A program made the position numbers and the translations under genes. From NCBI GenBank assembly GCA_031291445.1, contig JARLJA010000098.1, positions 1-64,000 of the forward strand: a stretch of DNA of 64,000 bases, written 5' to 3'. Below the pieces are notes generated by a model. The model did no database searches. It had not been told where the DNA came from and saw only the letters and a list, made by a program, of their open reading frames with translations. This document shows, in pieces, positions 48,668-57,418 of this stretch (the first letter of the stretch is position 1; each line of letters opens with the position of its first letter). The DNA comes from Xanthobacteraceae bacterium (GTDB lineage Bacteria; Pseudomonadota; Alphaproteobacteria; Rhizobiales; Xanthobacteraceae).

Positions 48668-49333
48668 TCAGAACGTAAAGGTCGCGGGCCGCTCCAGGCC
48701 GGGCAGCACCGGCGCATAGGCGTCGAAGATCGGGCGGGTCCCGTAGTCTCCCGGTGACCGCGTGACGATTTCGGCGCGCGGCGGCAGGCCGGTGGCAAAC
48801 ACGCCGACCAGTCGTCCTCCCTCGGCCAACTGGCCATAGAGCTGCTGCAGCGGGATCTGGGTCGCGCCGTCGAGGATGATCGCGTCAAAGGGGGCGTTGG
48901 CGGGAGCCCCCGCCGCGGGTGCCGCGGTGACGATGGTCACGTTGCCAAATCCGAGGTTTTTCAGCGTGGTAGCTGCAGCATCCGCAAGATTTGGATCAAC
49001 TTCCGTGGCGATCACCTGGCCGGCGAGGCTGGCGGCCAGCGCGGCCGAATATCCGGTGGCGCAGCCGACCACAAGCACACGGTCGGCCGGACCAATGCCC
49101 GCCGCCTGGAGCATCTTGGCGATGATCACCGGCTTGATGAGAAACCGCTTGGCGCCTCGCCCGCCGCTGACCTCGACGTCGACGTCCAGGTACGCCAGCC
49201 CGCGCAGGTCGGCGGGCACGAAGGCCTCGCGCGGCACGCTCATCATGGCGTCGATGATCCGGAGATCGGTCACGTCGCTCGGCCGAATCTGACCATCGAC
49301 CATCCTCTGTCGCGCGGTTCCAAAATCCGTCAT
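48668..49333 (-). CDS. pcm: Protein-L-isoaspartate O-methyltransferase-like protein
   Basis: 221 residues of the PCMT family. QIRPSDVTDLRIIDAM and REAFVPADLRGLAYLDVDV open the protein, and VLVVGCATGYSAALAASLA is the SAM site. In repair enzymes the SAM motif is usually GTGSGY; here it reads GCATGY, as in the branch next to tolC in alphaproteobacteria, so true isoaspartate repair is uncertain. It is co-directional with tolC across a 202-base gap. Confidence 0.88.
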   Translation of the reverse strand: MTDFGTARQRMVDGQIRPSDVTDLRIIDAMMSVPREAFVPADLRGLAYLDVDVEVSGGRGAKRFLIKPVIIAKMLQAAGIGPADRVLVVGCATGYSAALAASLAGQVIATEVDPNLADAAATTLKNLGFGNVTIVTAAPAAGAPANAPFDAIILDGATQIPLQQLYGQLAEGGRLVGVFATGLPPRAEIVTRSPGDYGTRPIFDAYAPVLPGLERPATFTF

Positions 49334-49526
49334 CGCCGGGAATCCCCACCTTCGGTTGGCGCATCATTGGTGCAAGACATGCAAAAACGCAACATCGAGA
49401 CCGGCTTTCCCGCGGCCGCAAAAGTCATCCGAGAGACCTCTCGCGCGACCATGCAGGCTTTGTTATTCTTAGGTATTTTCTGGGTTTGCGGTGACGCTCG
49501 CCGCGTTCTCCGGCAGGGTTGCAGAT

Positions 49527-49952
49527 ATGCTACGCGTTATGGGCTGGAGGCGGGTCGACGAAATCGGGGCGGTTGCCCCCTTCGTCGTGCTGTTCGCCGT
49601 GATCGCCGTCGCCGCCCTGCTCCTCGTCTACCGCATCGAGCCGCCGCCCGAGGATGCACTGGTCATCGCCGACAACGAGATGCACACCTATGCGAGCACC
49701 TCCTGCGTGATCCACGGCAAGCTGGAACGGGAGCTGATCACGAATCGCGAGGCGGTCGCCGATCCCTCGCGGGATCTCGAGCTCGAGCCCTATGCGAGCG
49801 AATCAACCATCGGTGCGCTCAGCCGACAGCCCGGCTGGCGGCGTGATTCGACCTGCAACTACGTCCTCGGTTTCGACCAGATCGTCACGGTGTGGAACAA
49901 CCTGTTCGGCTACCGCTCGCGCTGGTCGGGGACCGGCGAATGGCGCTGGTAG
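49527..49952 (+). CDS. Small single-pass membrane protein of unknown function
   Basis: 141 residues from the ATG at 49527; a GTG at 49491 would add 12. One hydrophobic helix ([21 protein letters not shown], residues ~15-35) anchors a ~105-residue soluble part, probably periplasmic, with two cysteines (STSCVIHGK and DSTCNYVLG) that could pair. It ends GTGEWRW. I do not recognise the family. It is divergent from pcm and is followed by convergent tRNA genes. Confidence 0.6.
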   Translation: MLRVMGWRRVDEIGAVAPFVVLFAVIAVAALLLVYRIEPPPEDALVIADNEMHTYASTSCVIHGKLERELITNREAVADPSRDLELEPYASESTIGALSRQPGWRRDSTCNYVLGFDQIVTVWNNLFGYRSRWSGTGEWRW

Positions 49953-50035
49953 GCACTCGTCGGCTGTCGTCCATGGATGGGGAAGGACGCGCGGCAGGAC
50001 TCTCGCCGCAGCGAGCGACCGTCACGCAGTGGTTG

Positions 50036-50110
50036 TGGCTCCTCGGGCCGGATTCGAACCAGCGACCAACCGGTTAACAGCCGGTTGCTCTACCACTGAG
50101 CTACCGAGGA
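50036..50110 (-). tRNA. tRNA-Asn (GTT)
   Basis: The minus strand folds into a cloverleaf: acceptor arm TCCTCGG pairing with CCGAGGA, D arm GCTC/GAGC, anticodon stem ACCGG/CCGGT around CTGTTAA (anticodon GTT), and T arm with TTCGAAT. The CCA end is encoded. Length 75 bases. Confidence 0.96.
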
Positions 50111-50211
50111 ACAATGCCTCGCGGCATCGGCAACGCAGGGCGCGTATAACAAAGCCCCCGCCGGTTGCCTAGCGGGAAATTGGCCAAACACGCCGCTTCG
50201 CTGCGAAAGGT

Positions 50212-50285
50212 TGGAGGCCACGACCAGAATTGAACTGGTGTAAACGGTTTTGCAGACCGCTGCGTAACCACTCCGCCACGTGGCC
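50212..50285 (-). tRNA. tRNA-Cys (GCA)
   Basis: The minus strand folds with acceptor GGCCACG/CGTGGCC, a D arm with GCGGAGTGGTTACGC, an anticodon stem CGGT/ACCG-like around CTGCAAA (anticodon GCA), T loop TTCAATT and an encoded CCA. Length 74 bases. It lies 101 bases upstream of tRNA-Asn on the same strand, so both may share a transcript. Confidence 0.96.
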
Positions 50286-50368
50286 CCATGGGGCGGACTT
50301 GTTATAGGGGTGCAACGACTTGTGCAACCGGCTTCGGGCAAGTCGTCCGGCTTAAAGTCCGCGGGAGG

Positions 50369-51100
50369 TTACGCGTGCTTGCGCCGCCGCCAATCCCGGC
50401 GGGGTTTGGGCGGAGGGACCACTTCGGGCGCGGTGGTCGCCAGTACGCGGTATTTCGCCAGCAAGGCCTGAAACGAGCCTTCCAGCGCAAGCCGGGCATC
50501 GGCTCGACCTTCAAGGTGGCTGATCAGGAGCGCCGCGGCTTCAAGCGTGGAGAGCCCTTCGCGCCGCGGCTCGCGCCGCAGCTTGCCGTACAGTGAGGCA
50601 CGTGCCGGCGCCAGCACCACCCGCTGGCATTTCAGCAGCCAGGCATTGCGCCACCACAGCGCCTTGGCCTGGCTCCAGGTGCCGTCAAGCAGAATGACGC
50701 CCTCGATCGACTTCAAGATGCCGCGCTGGTCCGGCTCGGGCGCGCCCTGGCGATCGACGGCGACGACCTCGCCGTGCCCTGCCCCGACCGGCAGCTTGAC
50801 CGAACCGAGGTACAGCACCGCCCAGCGCGACGGATCGACCGGCCGGCCGAGCACCTTGGACAGGCTCGGCCACGACAACCCGACCTTGACCACCGCATCA
50901 GTGAAATGCAGCGCGGTCAGGCGCGCGGTGCCCAGCAGCCGGTCCTGTTCCTGGGGGTGCTGCAGGATCACCAGCTTGATGCGGCTCGACACCGGCGCGA
51001 CCTCGCCGCAGACGCAGAGCGCCAGCGGTTTGCCGCACCGGGGACATTCCGGGCTGTCATCCGGCGCGGCGGCCGGGCCGGAGGCTGCAGGTTCGTTCAT
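50369..51100 (-). CDS. DTW-domain tRNA-uridine aminocarboxypropyltransferase
   Basis: 243 residues. CPRCGKPLALCVCGEV forms a zinc ribbon at the N-terminus, IKLVILQHPQEQDR follows, and LLDGTWSQAKALWWRN contains the DTW-family signature. TapT/TuaA-type enzymes add an aminocarboxypropyl group from SAM to uridine 47 or 20 in tRNA. The ATG at 51100 (MNEPAAS) directly precedes the conserved ribbon. Its C-terminus is basic (KPRRDWRRRKHA). Being next to two tRNA genes is probably coincidental. Confidence 0.88.
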   Translation of the reverse strand: MNEPAASGPAAAPDDSPECPRCGKPLALCVCGEVAPVSSRIKLVILQHPQEQDRLLGTARLTALHFTDAVVKVGLSWPSLSKVLGRPVDPSRWAVLYLGSVKLPVGAGHGEVVAVDRQGAPEPDQRGILKSIEGVILLDGTWSQAKALWWRNAWLLKCQRVVLAPARASLYGKLRREPRREGLSTLEAAALLISHLEGRADARLALEGSFQALLAKYRVLATTAPEVVPPPKPRRDWRRRKHA

Positions 51101-51221
51101 TGGCTGCCTATACGCCGCAGGACCGCCCACAGCAACCTGCCGGCGTGGGGCAGCCGCCCTCCCCTTTTGAAACCCGATCGGCCGCCTCTGCGTAGCTCTG
51201 CAGAATTGCGGGGGCTGATGA

Positions 51222-52535
51222 ATGAAGATCGCGGTGATCGGGACTGGAATTGCAGGCAATGCCGCGGCGTGGGCGCTGTCGCGGCACCACGCTGTCACGG
51301 TTTACGACCGCGACACGCGGCCCGGCGGCCACAGCCACACCGTGACGGTTGACTACGACGGCACGCCGGTCGCGGTCGACGTCGGCTTCATCGTCTACAA
51401 CACGCTCAACTATCCCGACCTGACCGCGCTGTTCGCCCATCTCGGCGTCGAGACGGTAGAGAGCTGCATGAGCTTCTCCGTCAGCGCCGATGGCGGGCGT
51501 TTCGAGTGGATGGGCGGCGGCGGCGGTCCGATCACGACGGCGAAAGGATTGTTCGCCCAGCCCTCGAATCTGGCGTCGCCGTCGTACCTGCGCATGCTCC
51601 GCGACATCGTGGCTTTCAACACCGCCAGCGTTGGCGACTATCACGCCGGACGGCTGGCCGGCCTGTCGCTCGGCGCGTACCTGTCCGCGCGACGTTTTTC
51701 GCCACGTCTGCTCAGGGACTACCTGGCCCCGATGGGGGCCGCGATCTGGTCGGCTCCGGCCGACCGCGTGCTGGAATTTCCGGCTGAAAACTTCGTCGCC
51801 TTCTTCAACAATCACCGCCTGCTGCAGTTCGACCGACCGGTCTGGCGCACGGTGCGCGGCGGCAGCCGGACCTATGTCGACAAGTTGACCGCGCGATTCC
51901 GCAAGGGACTGCGGCTCGGATGCGCGGTGACGTCCGTCGATCGCGGGCCACGGGGCGTCGTGGTGACGGACAACGGCGGCGGCCGCGAGGCCTACGACCA
52001 TGCCGTGCTCGCCGTGCACAGCGATCAGGCGCTCGCGATGCTGCGGGACGCCGATGCGCAGGAGCGCGCTGTGCTCGGCGCCCTGCCCTATGCGCCCAAC
52101 GAAGTCTACCTGCACCGCGATCCGCGCCTGATGCCCCGCCGCAGGCGGGCGTGGGCATCGTGGAATTTCCTGCGTTGGGAGCGCCAGGGCGAGGCGCTGA
52201 ACGACGTCGCGGTGACCTACTGGATGAACCGCCTGCAGGGCATCGCCGGGGACAAGCCGCTGTTCGTCAGCCTGAACCCGCCCGTTGCGCCCGATCCGGC
52301 GCTGACCTTCGGCCGCTACCTGTGCCACCATCCGAGTTTCGACGCTGCGGCGTTCGCGGCACAAAAACGCCTCGGCCAGATCCAGGGGCGGCGCCACACC
52401 TGGTTCTGCGGCGCCTGGACCGGCTATGGCTTTCACGAGGACGGGCTGCGCTCGGGCCTCGCCGTGGCCGAGGCGCTCGGGGCCGCGATCCCCTGGCGAC
52501 CGCAAGTCCCGGAGCTGGCGCAGGCTGCGGAGTAG
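51222..52535 (+). CDS. FAD-dependent oxidoreductase of a lipid-modification operon
   Basis: 437 residues of the flavin amine-oxidase type. IGTGIAGNAAAWAL (residues 6-19) is the FAD dinucleotide site, and RPGGHSHTVTVDYDG and VDVGFIVYNTLNYPDL are typical of the group usually encoded with DUF1365 and cyclopropane-synthase genes. WFCGAWTGYGFHEDGLRSG is the C-terminal FAD motif. The downstream gene starts three bases after its stop. In Rhodobacter a related protein takes part in making furan-containing fatty acids; a similar oxidative step on membrane acyl chains is plausible. Confidence 0.85.
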   Translation: MKIAVIGTGIAGNAAAWALSRHHAVTVYDRDTRPGGHSHTVTVDYDGTPVAVDVGFIVYNTLNYPDLTALFAHLGVETVESCMSFSVSADGGRFEWMGGGGGPITTAKGLFAQPSNLASPSYLRMLRDIVAFNTASVGDYHAGRLAGLSLGAYLSARRFSPRLLRDYLAPMGAAIWSAPADRVLEFPAENFVAFFNNHRLLQFDRPVWRTVRGGSRTYVDKLTARFRKGLRLGCAVTSVDRGPRGVVVTDNGGGREAYDHAVLAVHSDQALAMLRDADAQERAVLGALPYAPNEVYLHRDPRLMPRRRRAWASWNFLRWERQGEALNDVAVTYWMNRLQGIAGDKPLFVSLNPPVAPDPALTFGRYLCHHPSFDAAAFAAQKRLGQIQGRRHTWFCGAWTGYGFHEDGLRSGLAVAEALGAAIPWRPQVPELAQAAE

Positions 52536-52538
52536 CCC

Positions 52539-53396
52539 ATGACAGCAGCTCCCATCCCCCCTCACGGTCTCCAGGCCAGCACCACAACCGCGCCGGCCGC
52601 CGCGCTCTATGTCGGCGATGTCATGCACGCCCGGCTCAAGCCAGTCGGCCATCGCTTCCGGTACCGGGTGATGAGTGTCCTGCTCGATCTCGACCGCCTC
52701 GGTGAGGCCGACCGGCTGTCGCCGCTGTTCGGGGTCAACCGCCCGGCGCTCTACAGCTTCCATGAGGCCGACCACGGCGACCGCGACGGCACGTCGCTGC
52801 GGGCCTTCGCCCAGCGGCGCGGCGCAGAATGCGGCATCGACCTGGGCGACGGGCGGGTCGTGCTGCTGTGCTACCCGCGCCTGCTCGGCTACGGCTTCAA
52901 CCCTCTCTCGGTCTATTTCTGCCACGACGCCGGCGGCCGCCTGGCGCTGGTGCTCTACGAGGTCCGCAACACCTTCGGCGACAGCCACTGCTACCCGATC
53001 GCCGTTCGCGCCGGCGACCAGAGCCCGGGCGGCCTGCGCCAGCACCACGACAAGATGTTCTACGTTTCGCCCTTCATCGGCATGGCGATGCGGTACCATT
53101 TCCGGGTCGCGCCGCCGGCCGACACCGTCAAGCTGCGCATCCTGGAGACCGACGCGAGCGGGCCGCTGCTGGCGGCGACCTTCTGCGGCCGGCGCCGCGA
53201 TCTGACCACGGCCGCGTTGTTGCAGTCGCTGGCGGCACTGCCGCTGGTGACCTTCAAGATCATGGCGGCGATCCACTGGGAGGCCCTGCGGCTCTGGCTC
53301 AAGGGGGTGCCGCTGGTGCCGCGACCGAGCGCCGCAGATCATGGCCGGCGAGCCGACGGCGCGCGCGGGGCTCTTGCGGTGAAACCGCCGCGGTGA
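52539..53396 (+). CDS. DUF1365-family protein
   Basis: 285 residues. ALYVGDVMHARLKPVGHRFRYR starts the domain; FNPLSVYFCHDAGGRLALVLYEVRNTFGD and KMFYVSPFIGMAMRYHFR are its hallmarks. The biochemical role is unknown, but the gene nearly always lies between the FAD oxidoreductase and a CFA-synthase-like methyltransferase, as here. No membrane helices are evident. It is three bases from the preceding stop. Confidence 0.87.
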   Translation: MTAAPIPPHGLQASTTTAPAAALYVGDVMHARLKPVGHRFRYRVMSVLLDLDRLGEADRLSPLFGVNRPALYSFHEADHGDRDGTSLRAFAQRRGAECGIDLGDGRVVLLCYPRLLGYGFNPLSVYFCHDAGGRLALVLYEVRNTFGDSHCYPIAVRAGDQSPGGLRQHHDKMFYVSPFIGMAMRYHFRVAPPADTVKLRILETDASGPLLAATFCGRRRDLTTAALLQSLAALPLVTFKIMAAIHWEALRLWLKGVPLVPRPSAADHGRRADGARGALAVKPPR

Positions 53397-53439
53397 AACA
53401 CTGCCATCGCTTGTTGATTTGGGATCGACGGACTTGCCG

Positions 53440-54669
53440 ATGCGTCAGCCGCTCGTCATTACCCCGCAGAATGTCGCCACCGTCCTTGCAGACCTGCCAC
53501 GGATGGCGCGACTGGCATTCCGCTATGCCTGCAACCTGCGCCGCGGCACGCTCGACGTCAGCCTCCCCGATGGCCGGACGATCCGCCTTGGCGGGATGGA
53601 GACTGGTCCCGCGGCGGCGATGACAATTCACAGCTTCGGGTTTGCGCGACGCCTGCTGAGCGGCGGCGACATCGGCATTGCCGAGGCCTATCTGCGGCGG
53701 GAATGGGATACGCCGGACCTGACGACGTTTCTCTATCTCTTCTGCATCAATCACGAACTGTTCCAGGCGATGGTGTCGAGCAAGCCGCTGGTGCGGCTGG
53801 TGCACTCGGTGCGCCACTGGTTCAAGCGCAACACCCGCGGCCAGGCGCGGCGCAACATTCATGCCCATTATGACATCGGCAACGCGTTCTATTCCGCCTG
53901 GCTCGATCCGAGCATGACCTATTCGTCGGCGCTGTTCGAGGACGGCACCAACGACCTGACCGCAGCGCAACACAACAAGTATCGGCGGCTTGCCGAGGCG
54001 ATCCATGTCGGGCCCGACCATACGGCGCTGGAGATCGGCTGCGGCTGGGGCGGCTTTGCGGAATACGTCGCCAAGAACTTCGGTGCCCGGGTCGTCGGCC
54101 TGACCATCAGCCGCGAGCAGTACGACTTCGCGCGGCGGCGCATGCACGAGGCTGGTCTCGCCGAGCGGGTCGAGATCCGGTTTCAGGACTATCGCGACGA
54201 GCGCGGCCAGTACGACCGCATCGCATCGATCGAGATGATCGAGGCGGTCGGCGAACAATTCTGGCCGCGGTATTTCGCCCAGCTCAGCGACCGGCTGCGG
54301 CCGGGAGGCTTTGCCGGCATCCAGGCGATTACCATCCAGGATCGTTTTTTCGAGGCCTACCGGCGCGAGGTCGATTTCATCCAGCGCTATATTTTCCCGG
54401 GCGGCATGCTGCCGTCCCCGGCGGTGCTGAAATCGCTCGGCGAGCGGTTTGGAATTCCTGTCATCCGCGAGCGTGTTTTCGGGCTAGATTATGCTCGAAC
54501 GCTGGCCACATGGAGAGAAAGCTTCCACGCGTCGTGGCCGAATCTGACCTCGCTCGGTTTCGACGAGCGGTTTCGCAGGCTGTGGGAATACTATCTTGCC
54601 TACTGTGAAGCCGGGTTCAGGTCCGGAAACATCGACGTGCGCCAGGTGATTTTCGCCAAAGCCGGCTGA
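53440..54669 (+). CDS. Cyclopropane-fatty-acyl-phospholipid synthase family methyltransferase
   Basis: 409 residues from the ATG at 53440; a TTG seven codons upstream is possible. HYDIGNAFYSAWLDPSMTYSSALF and LEIGCGWGGFAEYVA (SAM binding) identify a CFA-type enzyme, and SREQYDFARRR and FIQRYIFPGGMLPS continue the family pattern. It transfers a methylene or methyl group from SAM to a membrane acyl chain. As the third gene after the FAD oxidoreductase and DUF1365, it completes a lipid-modification operon. Confidence 0.88.
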   Translation: MRQPLVITPQNVATVLADLPRMARLAFRYACNLRRGTLDVSLPDGRTIRLGGMETGPAAAMTIHSFGFARRLLSGGDIGIAEAYLRREWDTPDLTTFLYLFCINHELFQAMVSSKPLVRLVHSVRHWFKRNTRGQARRNIHAHYDIGNAFYSAWLDPSMTYSSALFEDGTNDLTAAQHNKYRRLAEAIHVGPDHTALEIGCGWGGFAEYVAKNFGARVVGLTISREQYDFARRRMHEAGLAERVEIRFQDYRDERGQYDRIASIEMIEAVGEQFWPRYFAQLSDRLRPGGFAGIQAITIQDRFFEAYRREVDFIQRYIFPGGMLPSPAVLKSLGERFGIPVIRERVFGLDYARTLATWRESFHASWPNLTSLGFDERFRRLWEYYLAYCEAGFRSGNIDVRQVIFAKAG

Positions 54670-54815
54670 GCCACGCAACGGCGCGATGCGCGATTTCCCA
54701 TTTATGGCGTAATGATCTAGGCTGCGTCAAAAGGCGCTTGGCCGCGGGATCGCGGTTGAAGATCACGCCTGGAAACGCTGTCCTGTTGGAATCGATCGTG
54801 ACCCCAGTCTCACCC

Positions 54816-54835
54816 GCCACGCCGCTCCGCGTGGC
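54816..54835 (+). other. Hairpin upstream of the cysteine synthase gene
   Basis: GCCACGC at 54816-54822 and GCGTGGC at 54829-54835 form a perfect 7-bp stem with a six-base loop, 16 bases before the cysteine synthase ATG. No ribosome-binding site is visible downstream of it. It may affect translation initiation or be the end of the upstream transcript; there is no T-run. Confidence 0.45.
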
Positions 54836-54851
54836 CTAGCACCAGTCCGCC

Positions 54852-55895
54852 ATGTCCATCCCTCGCAACGTCGTCGAAGCGATCGGCAATACGCCGCTCA
54901 TCAAGCTCAGGCACGCCTCCGAAGCCACCGGATGCACGATCCTCGGCAAGGCCGAGTTCATGAATCCCGGACAATCCGTAAAGGATCGCGCTGGAAAATG
55001 GATGATCCTGGAGGCCGAAAAGCGCGGTGAGCTCAAGCCGGGAGGACTGGTGGTCGAAGCCACCGCCGGCAATACGGGAATCGGACTTGCGATCGTGGCA
55101 AGTGCACGTGGTTACCGCACCTTGATCGTCATTCCGGAAACCCAGAGCCAGGAAAAGAAGGACATGCTGCGGCTGTGCAGCGCAGAGTTGGTCGAGGTAC
55201 CGGCGCTGCCGTACGCCAATCCGAACAACTACCAGCATGTCGGGAAGCGGCTCGCCGATCGCCTGCGCCAGAGCGAGCCCAACGGTGTGTTGTTTGCCGA
55301 CCAGTGGAACAATCTCGACAATCCCAAGGCGCATTTCGAATCCACAGGCCCTGAAATCTGGGAGCAGACCGGCGGCAGGGTCGACGGCTTCATCTGCTCG
55401 GTCGGTACCGGCGGGACGCTCGCGGGCATCAGCGCCTATTTGCGCGAAAAGAAACGGGACATTGTGATCGGCTGCGCCGATCCGCATGGGGCATCGATGT
55501 ACGATTGGTTCAAGCATGGCGAAGTCAAGAGCTCGCCCGGCGGATCGATCACCGAAGGTATCGGGCTCGGTCGCGTCACGCCGGTCATCAGCAGCGCCGC
55601 AAAAGTAGACGAGGCCTATCTCATTCCCGACGAGGAAGCGGTGCCGGTGATCTACGAACTCTGCGAGCACGAGGGCCTCTGCCTCGGCGGTTCGACCGGC
55701 ATCAATGTCGCAGGCGCCATCCGGCTTGCGCGCCAGATGGGTCCTGGCCACACCATCGTGACGATTCTTGCCGACTCCGGCAATCGCTATCAGTCGAAGC
55801 TGTTCAATCCGGAATTCATGCGTTCCAAAAACCTGCCGGTGCCTGCCTGGCTGGAGAGGCGCACGAAGATAGACGTGCCGTTCGAACAAGTCTGA
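54852..55895 (+). CDS. cysK: Cysteine synthase A
   Basis: 347 residues, fold-type II PLP enzyme. The cofactor lysine lies in FMNPGQSVKDRAGKWM, the substrate loop is EATAGNTGIGLA, and the PLP-phosphate loop is CSVGTGGTLAGIS. It makes cysteine from O-acetylserine and sulphide. At 347 residues it is longer than typical CysK (~320) and includes ANPNNYQHVGKRLADRL, a pattern of the alphaproteobacterial branch. It stands alone, with no ribosome site visible. Confidence 0.9.
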   Translation: MSIPRNVVEAIGNTPLIKLRHASEATGCTILGKAEFMNPGQSVKDRAGKWMILEAEKRGELKPGGLVVEATAGNTGIGLAIVASARGYRTLIVIPETQSQEKKDMLRLCSAELVEVPALPYANPNNYQHVGKRLADRLRQSEPNGVLFADQWNNLDNPKAHFESTGPEIWEQTGGRVDGFICSVGTGGTLAGISAYLREKKRDIVIGCADPHGASMYDWFKHGEVKSSPGGSITEGIGLGRVTPVISSAAKVDEAYLIPDEEAVPVIYELCEHEGLCLGGSTGINVAGAIRLARQMGPGHTIVTILADSGNRYQSKLFNPEFMRSKNLPVPAWLERRTKIDVPFEQV

Positions 55896-56054
55896 TCCGC
55901 CGGACGCCGCCGGCATTCCTTCGCCGCGCTCCGCGCGATGACAGTCGCGCATGTCACTGACAATTCGTCGTCTCGGCGCCGTGAGGACGCACGACCGCGC
56001 GCACGATCCGGACGAGAGCTCGCACGAGAGCGACTTGACAGGTCTGGCGCAATA

Positions 56055-56071
56055 ACTACAATAATTGTAGT
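56055..56071. promoter_or_regulatory. Palindrome ACTACAAT-A-ATTGTAGT
   Basis: A perfect 8+8 inverted repeat around one base sits 21 bases before the start of the Fe-S/SCP2 protein. Palindromes of this size and A/T-rich core are typical operators of HxlR-family regulators, and an HxlR gene follows in the same operon, which makes autoregulation likely. Confidence 0.6.
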
Positions 56072-56091
56072 GAGTGAAGCGAGGCGAATGC

Positions 56092-57414
56092 ATGTCGACC
56101 CTTCATCCGACCATCGCGCGGTTGCGCGAGGTGCGTCCCCCGGCGCCGCCGACCATCCTGTCGGCGGCGTGGTTGAAACAGCTCGCCCTGGACTGCGGGG
56201 CCGATGATGTCGGAATCGTCGAGGTCGAGCGGCCCGCGCTTGCCGACCAGCGGCCCTACATCCATCAGGTTTATCCCGACACCAAGGTGTTGCTCGCCTT
56301 CGTCAAGCGGACGAATCCCGAACCGGTCCGGGCCGTGGCGCGGTCGGTGTCGAACCAGGAATTCCACGCCGTCTACGACGAGGCCAACGACACCGCGCGC
56401 GCCATCGTGACGGCGTTGAGGGAGGCGCATATTCCCGCCTGCAACGCCGTCGCGGCCTTCCCGATGGAGGTGCAACTGCCGGCGCGCGGCTGGCTGGTCG
56501 CCCACAAGCCGGTAGCGGTGGCGGCAGGCCTCGGCCACATGGGGCTGCACCGCAGCGTCATTCACCCGAAGTTCGGCAGCTTCGTGCTGCTCGGCACCGT
56601 GCTGATCGGGGTCGATGCCGACGCCTACGACCAGCCGATCGACTACAATCCGTGTCTCGAATGCAAGCTGTGCGTGGCGGCGTGCCCGGTCGGCGCCATC
56701 AAGCCCGATGGCGGGTTTGATTTTCTCGGCTGCTACACTCACAACTATCGCGACTTTCTCGGCAATTTTACCGACTGGGTCGACGCCATGGTGGAGTCGA
56801 AGTCGATGAGTGCGTATCGCGAGCGCTTTACTGACGGCGAAACGGCTTCGATCTGGCAATCGCTCTCGTTCAAGCCGGGCTACAAGGCTGCCTACTGCAT
56901 TGCGGTCTGTCCCGCAGGAGAGGACGTCGCGAACCCCTTCCTCGAGGACCGTCCGGGCTTCGTGCAGCGGCACGTGAAGCCGCTGACGGACAAGCCGGAG
57001 ACGGTCTACGTGCTTCCCGGCTCCGACGCCGAGGAGACCGTGGCGCGACGCTTTCCCGCCAAGACCGCAAAACGCGTCCGGCGGGCCACGCGGCTGGGTT
57101 CGGTTCGCGCGTTCGTGGGATTTTTGCCGCTCGGTTTTCAGCGCGGCCGCGCCAAGGGGGTGACCGCAACCTTCCACTGGACCTTTACGGGTTCGGAACA
57201 GGTTGAAACCACCGTGCGGATCGACCGCGGCAAGATTGCCGTGCGACCAGGTCTCCACGGCGAGGCCGATGTCCGCGTCCATGCCGACGCCGACACCTGG
57301 ATCCGGGTGATGAACAGGGAGTACGGGATGATCCCTGCGCTGATCCTGCGGAAAGTGCGCGTCAAGGGTTCGATGGCCCTGTTCCGCGCCTTCGGCCGCT
57401 GCTTCGCGAGTTGA
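56092..57414 (+). CDS. 4Fe-4S ferredoxin-type protein fused to an SCP2 sterol-carrier domain
   Basis: 440 residues. The N-terminal half resembles epoxyqueuosine-reductase-like Fe-S proteins, with CLECKLCVAACPVGAI as one cluster motif and CIAVCPAGED later. The last ~110 residues (TATFHWTFTGSEQVETTVRI onward) look like an SCP2 lipid-binding domain. The ATG at 56092 has GAGG seven bases upstream. The combination suggests redox chemistry on a hydrophobic molecule, but no reaction is known to me. The HxlR regulator starts four bases after its stop. Confidence 0.75.
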   Translation: MSTLHPTIARLREVRPPAPPTILSAAWLKQLALDCGADDVGIVEVERPALADQRPYIHQVYPDTKVLLAFVKRTNPEPVRAVARSVSNQEFHAVYDEANDTARAIVTALREAHIPACNAVAAFPMEVQLPARGWLVAHKPVAVAAGLGHMGLHRSVIHPKFGSFVLLGTVLIGVDADAYDQPIDYNPCLECKLCVAACPVGAIKPDGGFDFLGCYTHNYRDFLGNFTDWVDAMVESKSMSAYRERFTDGETASIWQSLSFKPGYKAAYCIAVCPAGEDVANPFLEDRPGFVQRHVKPLTDKPETVYVLPGSDAEETVARRFPAKTAKRVRRATRLGSVRAFVGFLPLGFQRGRAKGVTATFHWTFTGSEQVETTVRIDRGKIAVRPGLHGEADVRVHADADTWIRVMNREYGMIPALILRKVRVKGSMALFRAFGRCFAS

Positions 57415-57418
57415 CGTC

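Noticed and set aside
50036..50285. The two tRNA genes as an integration site for a genomic island
   Set aside because: No integrase, direct repeat of a tRNA 3' end or foreign-looking genes lie beside them.
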